Assembly: GCF_000296465.1 (NCBI RefSeq)
Contig: NZ_JH815203.1
Span: forward strand, 975,453 to 1,039,452
Reading direction: 5' to 3'
DNA from: Barnesiella intestinihominis YIT 11860
Lineage (GTDB): Bacteria; Bacteroidota; Bacteroidia; Bacteroidales; Barnesiellaceae
DNA length: 64,000 bases
Made by a program: the position numbers and the translations under genes. Under the pieces are notes generated by a model that was given only the letters and a program-made list of their open reading frames with translations, had not been told where the DNA came from and made no database searches. Below are positions 27,150-34,584 of this stretch, in pieces. Each line of letters starts with the position of its first letter. Within the stretch, counting starts at the first letter, position 1.

Positions 27150-27518
27150 TTAATAATCGCTATCGGTATAGAGCATTTCATAAGCCGTGTAATCATCGAC
27201 ATAATAAGCGATCCACTCGTCTTCTATCGTACTTCCATCTGTCGCCGAAGCCGTCATTTCCATATCAGGAGTTTCTCCTTTTTCCACCGAGAATATTCCC
27301 GTAAACATTTTCATCATAAGCCATATACCGGCAAACATGGCTGCCATATAAATCCACGGTCTTACCCGAAGCCATAACGAAGTTTGCACGAGTTCGGGAA
27401 ATTCCCTTTCCGGCAAACTTTCCGTCATCTTTTCGGTGAAATCGGCAAAATAATTGCCGGGCACTTTCATACCGTGCTTCCTACCGATTTCATCTAACAG
27501 GGGAGTTTTCTTTTCCAT
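27150..27518 (-). CDS. Putative anti-sigma factor (single-pass membrane protein)
   Basis: A 122-aa protein with one hydrophobic segment (about residues 54-72, WIYMAAMFAGIWLMMKMF). The cytoplasmic N-terminus (HGMKVPGNYFADFTEKMTESLP) resembles small Bacteroidetes proteins encoded just after ECF sigma factors, and the acidic C-terminus is expected in the periplasm. I see no zinc-binding anti-sigma HxxxCxxC motif, so the assignment rests on topology and position: 43 bp after the sigma gene and 13 bp before the Spy-like gene. Confidence 0.6.
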   Translation of the reverse strand: MEKKTPLLDEIGRKHGMKVPGNYFADFTEKMTESLPEREFPELVQTSLWLRVRPWIYMAAMFAGIWLMMKMFTGIFSVEKGETPDMEMTASATDGSTIEDEWIAYYVDDYTAYEMLYTDSDY

Positions 27519-27561
27519 AGCTTCACCTTTTGTTTGTTAGACACGAAAATAATGAAAAGGT

Positions 27562-28113
27562 TTAAACATGATCTTGCAGATATTCCTCTATTTTTTTCGC
27601 CGCATGGTGATACGATGCTTTCAATGCACCCACCGATGTTCCCAGAATTTCGGACATATCTTCGTATTTCATTTCGTCGAAATAGCGCATATTAAAAACG
27701 AGGCGTTGTTTCTCCGGAAGTTGCAAAACCGCCTCTTGCAAAAGCCTCTGTGCACGATCTCCGTCGAAATATTCGTCGCTCTCTACATGAGAGAGCAGGA
27801 AATCATCGGTATCGTCGGCCGTAAGATTCCGTCGTTCTCGTTCCCGTGCCAGAAAAGTCAATGCCTCATTCACTGCAATACGATAAAGCCAAGTCGACAA
27901 TTTGGCATCCCCTCTGAAATACTCGATACTTCCCCATGCTTTTAAGAATGTATTTTGCAATAAATCATTGGCATCGTCGTGCGAAAGTACCATTTTTCGA
28001 ATCTGCCAATATAACGGCTCACTATACCGGGCTACGACCCGTGCGAATGCCTGCCGCACAGTCGCCGGGTTCTGTAACTGCTCGATAACAATATCTTCGT
28101 TATAATCTTGCAT
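27562..28113 (-). CDS. ECF-type RNA polymerase sigma factor
   Basis: A 183-aa sigma-70 family ECF factor. Region 2 is visible (LYWQIRKMVLSHDDANDLLQNTFLKAWGSI, then DAKLSTWLYRIAVNEAL) and region 4 follows (LPEKQRLVFNMRYFDEMKYEDMSEIL, GTSVGALKASYHHAAKKI). It directs polymerase to a dedicated promoter set and is probably held by the membrane protein encoded next. Upstream, TAAAGATA near 28133-28140 reads TATCTTTA on the minus strand, one base from the -7 consensus. The genes form a leftward three-gene operon divergent from the ZIP transporter. Confidence 0.93.
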   Translation of the reverse strand: MQDYNEDIVIEQLQNPATVRQAFARVVARYSEPLYWQIRKMVLSHDDANDLLQNTFLKAWGSIEYFRGDAKLSTWLYRIAVNEALTFLARERERRNLTADDTDDFLLSHVESDEYFDGDRAQRLLQEAVLQLPEKQRLVFNMRYFDEMKYEDMSEILGTSVGALKASYHHAAKKIEEYLQDHV

Positions 28114-28226
28114 ATTCTCTCTTTTCAGCGGGTAAAGATACGTAGAGCCAACGGTTTATTCCTAACATATTTCATTCTTTTTTGTTATTTTTATTATTCG
28201 GTGAACTTCATAATGTTTTAATACAT

Positions 28227-28234
28227 TACCTTTG
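28227..28234 (+). promoter_or_regulatory. -7 box upstream of the ZIP transporter gene
   Basis: TACCTTTG matches TAnnTTTG. The expected start near 28241 leaves an 80-nt leader. No -33 TTTG is seen at 19-21 bp. The divergent region is short, so it is shared with the sigma-factor operon. Confidence 0.4.
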
Positions 28235-28321
28235 TTTCCGAAAAACCACGAAGGAAACGGACAATCCCCCGACAAGAGGATAGTGCGGTTTTCCTTTACG
28301 GTTTTATACAATCTCGAAAAT

Positions 28322-29116
28322 ATGGAAATAAATTCTATACTCTTGGCATTTCTCCTCACGATGATAGCCGGCCTATCGACCGGAGTGGGAAGCCTCATTG
28401 CATTTTTCGCCAAGCGAACCAATACGAAATTTCTTTCTGCGGCATTGGGGTTCTCGGCCGGAGTAATGATATATATATCGTTCATGGAATTGATGCCAGA
28501 GGCATTGGGTATGCTCAGCGAGAATTTCAGCCCACGCATGTCTAATATCTACATGCTGATCGCATTTTTCTCGGGGACATCGTTTATCGCATTGATAGAC
28601 TTCTTGATTCCCGAAGACGAGAATCCACATGAAATCCACCGCGTGGAAGAACTATCGGGACAACAACGATTGCACCGTACCGGAATACTGATGGCACTGG
28701 CTATCAGTATCCATAATTTCCCGGAAGGACTCGCTACATTCGCATCGGCACTGGGCAACATCGACATAGCTATTCCCATCGTCATAGCCATTGCCATTCA
28801 CAACATACCGGAAGGTATCGCTGTCTCCGTACCCATCTATCAAGCGACGGGCAGCCACAAGAAAGCATTTTGGTATTCCCTGCTTTCCGGTATGGCCGAG
28901 CCGGTAGGCGCACTCATCGGATTCCTGTTTCTGTTACCTTTTTGGACTCCCACGATTCACGCGCTTCTATTGGCATTCGTATCGGGTATTATGGTGTTCA
29001 TTTCATTCGATGAGCTGCTGCCGGGAGCCGAAAAATACGGTCATCATCACTACGGCATAGGAGGCGTCATCACCGGCATGGCAGTCATGGCCGCCAGCCT
29101 CCTGTTTTTCATCTAA
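28322..29116 (+). CDS. zupT: ZIP-family zinc transporter
   Basis: A 264-aa inner-membrane metal importer of the ZIP family, ZupT type, with about eight membrane segments. The paired metal-binding helices are clear: HNFPEGLATFASAL in segment IV and HNIPEGIAVSVP in segment V. The start MEINSILLAFLL is chosen because it opens directly with the first membrane helix; an ATG 90 bp upstream adds an unlikely hydrophilic extension. Substrates of ZupT are Zn2+ and other divalent cations. It is divergent from the sigma-factor operon and 125 bp before a TonB receptor. Confidence 0.93.
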   Translation: MEINSILLAFLLTMIAGLSTGVGSLIAFFAKRTNTKFLSAALGFSAGVMIYISFMELMPEALGMLSENFSPRMSNIYMLIAFFSGTSFIALIDFLIPEDENPHEIHRVEELSGQQRLHRTGILMALAISIHNFPEGLATFASALGNIDIAIPIVIAIAIHNIPEGIAVSVPIYQATGSHKKAFWYSLLSGMAEPVGALIGFLFLLPFWTPTIHALLLAFVSGIMVFISFDELLPGAEKYGHHHYGIGGVITGMAVMAASLLFFI

Positions 29117-29241
29117 CACCCGGATAATATCCCGCCCTCGAAAAATCACTACTATTGATGATTGTAAAGAAAATTTTTCTCTTGTTACTTTGTGCAAAAA
29201 TTCAAAGAGAGACTCGCTCTTTCAACAGTTAAACAAATCTT

Positions 29242-31647
29242 ATGAAAAATTTTCTGCTCGCGTTCATCTTGGGAACTTTACCATTTCTTGCAACCGGTAA
29301 ACCGATACCGGCGATTACCGATTCTTTGGGAAACCGCATATATAACCTGAATGCCATTACTATCATCAGTAACCCCAAATGGGATTCGAAACTGTTCGAG
29401 TTCCCCGGTTCCATCTCTTATCTCAACACGGGCAATCTCGACGAAATGAATATCCGTTCGGTCAAGGATATTTCTACCATCGTTCCCAATCTGTTTATTC
29501 CCGATTATGGCTCCAAACTCATTTCCTCGGCCTACATACGGGGTATAGGTTCCCGAATCAACTCTCCCGCCGTAGGCCTCTACGTCAATAACGTTCCCTA
29601 TCTGGATAAAAGCACTTTCGATTTCGACTTCATCGATATTGCAAGTATCGAAGTCTTGAAAGGACCGCAAGGGACTCTCTACGGAAGGAATACTATGGCG
29701 GGACTCGTGAACATAAAGACTCTCTCGCCTTTGGAAAAACAGGGCTCGAAAATAAAATTGAGTTTCGGGAATTACAACTTATGGGGAGTCGCCGCTACTA
29801 CCAGCCAAAAACTTACCGACGATTTCGCATTCTCGATAAATGCCCGCTACCGACAGGACGACGGCTACTTCAAAAACGAATATACCCGACAAAATAGCGG
29901 AAGTACCCGGTCGGGCGGTGGAAGAGTACAATTAGACTGGCGGGTAAACAGGCATTGGAAGTTGAGTTTCAGCGGTGACTACGAGGGTAGCGACCAACAG
30001 GGATACCCATATGCCGGTTATGACAAAACCCTGAAAAAGACCGGCAGCATCAGTTACAACGACGAAGCCTCGTATCGTCGCGATATATTCACGTCGGGTC
30101 TGTCGGTTCAATATCTCCACGACCGATTCATCTTCACATCGACGACGGGTTATCAATTCCTCGACGACGATATGCATTTGGACCAAGACTTTACTCTCCG
30201 CTCCATATTTACATTACAACAAAAACAAAAAATGCATGCGGTTTCACAGGAATTTGCCGTCAAATCGCACAAAGGCAAACGTTGGGAGTGGGTAGGAGGC
30301 TTATTCGGGTTTTATCAACAAACCCATACGAACGGCCCAGTAGATTTCAGACAAGACGGGATAGATTTGCTCATCACCAAACAGACCAACGACCAACTGG
30401 CGGCTCTCAAACAGAACCCTGCATTAGCGGGAATGCCCGATATTACAATAGATATAGATAACCGCAACCTGTATATCGACGGCATTTACAAAACACCGAC
30501 CTACGGTGCTGCCGCCTTCGGACAAGCTACGCTCAATCGTATTTTTATCGACGGTTTATCGGCCACCGTAGGCTTACGAATAGACTACGAACATACCCGC
30601 ATTTACCATCACACCCATGCGACCGAAGATCTCACAGGGCGTGCCAACGTCACGATCAATATGGGTAATCGCCCCCCGATGTCGATTCAACAGCCTTTTA
30701 TCCTACCCCTCGGCATCGATGGAAAGGAGTCGATGAACACGATAGAACTGTCTCCCAAATTCGAAGTGAAATACGCTATCGGCAATAAAAGTTTCGTCTA
30801 CGCCTCGGCAACCCGCGGTTACCGGTCGGGAGGATACAATTTCCAGATGTTCTCCAACTTGATACAATCCCAAATCCGGTCCAGCATGATGAGCGAACTG
30901 ATGAAGAACATGGGTAGCGGTGGAAACGGAGGTCGTCCCACACCGGGCCGCAGTGCTGCCGGAATGCCTGCCTTCGAAAACACGACCGACGTGAACCAAG
31001 CCATCTCGTATAAACCCGAACATAGCTGGAATTACGAAATAGGCGGCCGTTCCCAGTTAATCGACCATCGACTGTTTGCCGATTTATCTTTATTCTACAT
31101 CGATTGCCACGATCAGCAAATAGCTGCTGTAAGCGGATATGGCCGCATCACCAAAAATTCGGGACGTACCGCCAGTTACGGATTGGAGGCTTCGCTGCGA
31201 GCCACCCCGACCAACCGGCTGTTACTCTCGGCGACCTACGGTTACACCCATGCTACCTTCCAAGAATACAACGACGGGAAAAACGACTACAAAAACAATT
31301 TCGTCCCTTTTGCACCGGCTCATACGCTCGCCCTATCGGGCGCTTACACCCTGCCCTTAGACAAAGAGACCGACTTGACTTTCGATCTGCAATACCTCGG
31401 CCGAGGGAAAATATACTGGACCGAAGCCAACGATGCTGCGCAAAACTTTTATGGGCTGGTAAATGCATCGATTATCCTTTCGGGGAAATATGCCGATTTG
31501 AAACTATGGGGGAAAAATCTGCTGAATCAACATTATCAGGCGTTCTACTTCGAGACCATGAATGCCGAGAACTTGTCTACGCCCAACAGCTTCGTACAGT
31601 GCGGCCGCCCGATTACATTCGGCGCAGATATCACCATTAAGTTTTAA
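29242..31647 (+). CDS. TonB-dependent outer-membrane receptor (non-SusC type)
   Basis: An 801-aa receptor. It has a signal peptide (about 1-20), a direct plug domain without carboxypeptidase-like extension (VKDISTIVPNLFIPDYG, AYIRGIGSRINSPAVGLYVNNVPYLD, VLKGPQGTLYGRNTMAGLVNIKT) and a 22-stranded barrel ending in ITFGADITIKF. This layout is that of siderophore, cobalamin or metal-chelate receptors. An external loop near residues 545-585 is unusually Met/Gly/Ser rich (SSMMSELMKNMGSGGNGG). No SusD partner follows. The adjoining ZIP transporter hints at metal uptake, but that is inference. TTACTTTG about 55 bp upstream is a weak -7 candidate. Confidence 0.92.
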   Translation: MKNFLLAFILGTLPFLATGKPIPAITDSLGNRIYNLNAITIISNPKWDSKLFEFPGSISYLNTGNLDEMNIRSVKDISTIVPNLFIPDYGSKLISSAYIRGIGSRINSPAVGLYVNNVPYLDKSTFDFDFIDIASIEVLKGPQGTLYGRNTMAGLVNIKTLSPLEKQGSKIKLSFGNYNLWGVAATTSQKLTDDFAFSINARYRQDDGYFKNEYTRQNSGSTRSGGGRVQLDWRVNRHWKLSFSGDYEGSDQQGYPYAGYDKTLKKTGSISYNDEASYRRDIFTSGLSVQYLHDRFIFTSTTGYQFLDDDMHLDQDFTLRSIFTLQQKQKMHAVSQEFAVKSHKGKRWEWVGGLFGFYQQTHTNGPVDFRQDGIDLLITKQTNDQLAALKQNPALAGMPDITIDIDNRNLYIDGIYKTPTYGAAAFGQATLNRIFIDGLSATVGLRIDYEHTRIYHHTHATEDLTGRANVTINMGNRPPMSIQQPFILPLGIDGKESMNTIELSPKFEVKYAIGNKSFVYASATRGYRSGGYNFQMFSNLIQSQIRSSMMSELMKNMGSGGNGGRPTPGRSAAGMPAFENTTDVNQAISYKPEHSWNYEIGGRSQLIDHRLFADLSLFYIDCHDQQIAAVSGYGRITKNSGRTASYGLEASLRATPTNRLLLSATYGYTHATFQEYNDGKNDYKNNFVPFAPAHTLALSGAYTLPLDKETDLTFDLQYLGRGKIYWTEANDAAQNFYGLVNASIILSGKYADLKLWGKNLLNQHYQAFYFETMNAENLSTPNSFVQCGRPITFGADITIKF

Positions 31648-31651
31648 TTCT

Positions 31652-32060
31652 CCTTAACCCCTCTCCGCAGAACTTTGTTCCGCGGGTCTCCCTCATACCG
31701 CTAACGCAACACCCCATGAGGCTACGGAATACGGCAAGGGAGAAGGTTAGATAGTTCCAGCTTGCTGCAAAAAAATAAAGCAAAAAAGGCATCTCCCTCC
31801 TCCTCTGTGTTTTGCGACAGCAAAATACAGGGGAGGTGGCCGCAGGCCGGAGGGGTTGGTCTTACAAAAAACTCCTATTCTATCTTTCTCACCCCCTCTC
31901 CGTCGAAAACTATTGTTTCTTCTGCTCCCCCCCCTATCGCTATGCGACACAAGGGGGAGAAGCGTAAAATCTATCCTTACATCACAAAAGAGAATGTTTC
32001 TTTAACCCCCTCTCACCCATACCCTGTGGCATTGCAGGGCATTCTCACACATTCCTCCCC
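31652..32060. repeat. Cluster of REP-like GC-rich palindromes
   Basis: This intergenic stretch is not coding in any convincing frame. It contains several units with CCCCTCTC-type runs and imperfect hairpins: TCTCCCT/AGGGAGA (31687-31693 with 31737-31743) enclosing CCTCAT/ATGAGG (31691-31696 with 31716-31721); a 17-bp hairpin at 31799-31836; a C-run/G-run hairpin around 31925-31959; and CCCTG/CAGGG near 32022-32039. TTAACCCC(T)CTC recurs near 31657 and 32001. This resembles clustered extragenic palindromes. Confidence 0.6.
31799..31836. repeat. 17-bp hairpin of the REP-like cluster
   Basis: CCTCCTCTGTGTTTTGC (31799-31815) pairs with GCAAAATACAGGGGAGG (31820-31836) around a GACA loop. The only two non-Watson-Crick positions are G-U wobbles, so the RNA stem would be complete when read rightward. 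A smaller GGCC-GCA-GGCC hairpin follows at about 31838-31848. Confidence 0.75.
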
Positions 32061-32131
32061 AGCCGTGTCCCGTAATATCGCAGGGTATTGTGGCAATCGA
32101 TATAAAAATAATCCTTACTATTCACATACAG

Positions 32132-32162
32132 AAATGGCTGTTTCCTCTTGAAACAGCCATTT
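32132..32162. terminator. Terminator of the GH109-like gene
   Basis: A perfect 13-bp stem (AAATGGCTGTTTC with complement, 32132-32144 and 32150-32162) and a 5-nt loop lie 18 bp past the stop of the leftward gene. The T-run is short. Confidence 0.7.
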
Positions 32163-32179
32163 TCCCATATTTTATCTTT

Positions 32180-33529
32180 CTATTCGGCAAAAGTCAAGCC
32201 TTGCAATTTATCCCATTCTCCACGGGTAAAATCGGGTATCTGTACAGGAACGGAGCCGTTGCGAACGGAGTAGTCGGTCAACTCGACCAGACACGACCAT
32301 TCGGCTGCGTCGTAAACGTCCATATCGAGAGGCAAACCGTTTTTCAAGCAATGAATCAGACGATAATCCATAATGAAATCCATACCTCCGTGTCCGCCCA
32401 CTTTGCGAGCTTTCTCGCCGATCTCTTTGCAGAAGGGGTGTTCATACACTTTCAGCAGAGAGTCGAGAGTTTGCTGGCTGACAAACTCATGCGCATTGGG
32501 TTCCAAAGCGATCCCCGTAAGCGGATATTTCTGAGCGAAACCTTTCGTACCGCTTACCATGTGAATGCGGTTATAGGGACGAGGACTGGTAACGTCGTGT
32601 TGTATCATGATGGTTTTCCCTTTGGCGGTACGAATAAGAGTCGTGTTCATATCACCCATATCGATACGTGCCGTATCCTCGCCGGTAATACCATGTTCGG
32701 CTGCATAAAGATGCATACCCTTTTGCGCATTAGACATGGAAACCAACGTAGCCATGCGGTCGCCCCGGTGAATGTTCAATATCTGGGCGACAGGACCTAA
32801 TCCATGAGTAGGATAAGGATTACCGGCCTCCTCTTTCTGGGCTTTTAACCGCCACATGTTTTTATAACCGGTCGCCGTAGTGTCGTAATTATAAGAACGC
32901 AAGTCGTGGATATAAGCCCCCTCGGCATGCATCACATCTCCGAACAAGCCTTGTTGTGCCATATTGAGCGTTGCCATTTCGAAGAAATCGTAACAACAAT
33001 TTTCCAACATCATGCAATGGCGGCGAGTCTGTTCGGCCGTATTTACCAAATCCCAGCACTCGGCTACGGTCATTGCCGCCGGTACTTCCACGGCGACATG
33101 TTTTCCCTGTTTCATGGCATAGACAGCCATCGGAGCATGAGAGTGCCAATCGGTGCAAATGTAGACCAAATCTATGTCGTCCCTTCCGCACATCTCTTTC
33201 CAAACGTCCTCACCCACATAAATATCGGCGGCAGGAAGTTTGTGCGAAGTAAGTATTTCATTCGCTTTGTTTACATTCACCGAATCCAAATCGCATAAAG
33301 CGACAACTTTGGCATCGGGCAGATAGACATACCGTTCAATAGCTCCTCTACCCCTCGCTCCTAATCCAATAAAACCGACTCTCACCGTATCCAAAGGTTC
33401 GCAAGCCAACTTCAAAACACTTTCCTGTCCGGCAGGCCTCGCAGGTTCTTCAAACGGATTACGTGGTGTCGTAGTACAAGCACTACACAACAAAAGCGCA
33501 GACAGCGCATAAAACATTTTCTTCTTCAT
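32180..33529 (-). CDS. GH109-like Gfo/Idh/MocA-family lipoprotein
   Basis: A 449-aa predicted lipoprotein (LSALLLCSACTTT lipobox) with an NAD-binding Rossmann fold (VRVGFIGLGARGRGAIERY) and the C-terminal Gfo/Idh/MocA domain. The segments DWHSHAPMAVYAMKQGKHV, EVPAAMTVAECWDLV, LRSYNYDTTATGYKNMWR and GNPYPTHGLGPVAQILNIHRGDRM match the GH109 subgroup. Members are NAD-dependent alpha-N-acetylgalactosaminidases, the best known being the A-antigen-cleaving enzymes. The start at MKKKMFYAL is chosen for its signal peptide; an ATG 18 bp upstream is possible. It is monocistronic, with several candidate leftward promoters upstream. The substrate is likely a GalNAc-containing glycan, for example host mucin, but untested. 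Confidence 0.9.
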   Translation of the reverse strand: MKKKMFYALSALLLCSACTTTPRNPFEEPARPAGQESVLKLACEPLDTVRVGFIGLGARGRGAIERYVYLPDAKVVALCDLDSVNVNKANEILTSHKLPAADIYVGEDVWKEMCGRDDIDLVYICTDWHSHAPMAVYAMKQGKHVAVEVPAAMTVAECWDLVNTAEQTRRHCMMLENCCYDFFEMATLNMAQQGLFGDVMHAEGAYIHDLRSYNYDTTATGYKNMWRLKAQKEEAGNPYPTHGLGPVAQILNIHRGDRMATLVSMSNAQKGMHLYAAEHGITGEDTARIDMGDMNTTLIRTAKGKTIMIQHDVTSPRPYNRIHMVSGTKGFAQKYPLTGIALEPNAHEFVSQQTLDSLLKVYEHPFCKEIGEKARKVGGHGGMDFIMDYRLIHCLKNGLPLDMDVYDAAEWSCLVELTDYSVRNGSVPVQIPDFTRGEWDKLQGLTFAE

Positions 33530-33719
33530 GGTTATATTTTTCAGCATAAATAATAAATTTCCATCTCACCTCAAACTCCCAACAGGCCGAAAATAAAAAG
33601 ATTTATACCCAGCCCTATGGTGTCAAAAAGGTCTTTTCCGCCTTGTTTAGAGGCCAAATCAAAGATAGCGCAAGAGAACACAAGCAAACGAATCTGTTCC
33701 TATCCAAAAGCATTCTATC

Positions 33720-33850
33720 TCTGCATTTTACGCAAATATAGGGAAAGGTGAGCGCAAAGGCAATCAAGAAATCTAATTTCCGATTTGACTATGCCGAACC
33801 GCATCCTATATTCTTTTCTACAAATATAAGGAAAGGCAACCACTCAAAAA
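33720..33850 (-). repeat. Promoter-bearing intergenic repeat, copy 2 (inverted)
   Basis: Read on the minus strand this stretch carries CCTTATATTTGTAG, then the 20-base block GATGCGGTTCGGCATAGTCA, then TTTGCGCTCACCTTTCCCTATATTTGCG. The same elements occur in the same order and similar spacing at 1-109 in front of dnaX. The 20-base core is identical and the flanks are diverged. The leftward -7 boxes fall at 33821-33828 and 33733-33740, the latter keeping a 20-bp -33 spacing, so it may drive the GH109-like gene. Confidence 0.7.
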
Positions 33851-34396
33851 AAGAACTTGCTCATTTTTTCGCTAAGCCATATCTCATATTCGATAGAGTC
33901 AAAGATACATAAAGAAAAACTCATTATGAAAAACGACAACATTTTTTATCTATCGAAAGGCTTCGAAAGAGAAAAATCTCTTAGATATCTATAAGGTTTT
34001 AAATCTTTATCAAACTTAAAAAGTCCCCCCGAAAAAACCAACATTTTATTCGACTTTTAATCGTTTCGGTGATAGTATCGCCTAATAAAGTTTTATTAAG
34101 GATTCTTTCGAAAAGGAAATAGGAGGTTATGGCTCATTATCCAAGAATATGAAATTCCCGCATGACTTATTTTTTTGTACCGTATTTATATAGAAAAAAT
34201 GTGATTTCTTTTCGGTTTTTCGATTTTTGGACGGAGGATATTATGTATCGAGAATATATTTTTAGAAAGCCCGCCCCCTAAAATCTAATTTCTATCGAGA
34301 TGGTTTATAATTGTGAAAATATGACTCTAATTCTAAAAAATAAGTCAAAAGCGAAAAAAAGTGGAAGAATTAGTTTTCGATTTAAAAATAGAACGC

Positions 34397-34404
34397 TATA
34401 TTTG
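34397..34404 (+). promoter_or_regulatory. Promoter of the right-hand SusC/SusD locus
   Basis: TATATTTG is a perfect -7 box; TTTT at 34374-34377 lies 19 bp upstream as a weak -33. The predicted start near 34411 gives a leader of about 174 nt that is very AT-rich. No regulator gene or known riboswitch was recognised in it. Confidence 0.5.
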
Positions 34405-34584
34405 TACAAGTAAAAGATGAAAAATAAAACATAAACACTTAAAATAATAAAATATAACACAAACTTTTAACAGCAGTTTTAAACGTTGATTTAAACCACG
34501 AAAAACAAGAATCAACCATGATTAATTCAAATAAATTATAAACGAGTATTTACTAACCTTGATTATTAACAAACAAGCAGTATT

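Larger units (their letters stand above)
33530..34584. other. Long AT-rich intergenic region with opposing promoters
   Basis: No credible gene is seen in these roughly 1,050 bp. Leftward -7 boxes (CAAAnnTA on the plus strand) lie at 33660-33667 (with CAAA at 33685, 17-bp spacing), 33733-33740 (CAAT at 33761, 20 bp), 33821-33828 and 33900-33907 (GAAA at 33928, 20 bp). The rightward promoter of the following SusC gene is at 34397. The stretch from about 33930 to 34370 holds no recognised element. It may hide a small RNA or regulator binding sites. Confidence 0.45.

Noticed and set aside
31762-32151. Possible 129-codon plus-strand frame in the palindrome cluster
   Set aside because: The frame is proline/serine-rich translation of repeated C-runs, with no homologous features; the DNA is better explained as clustered palindromes.
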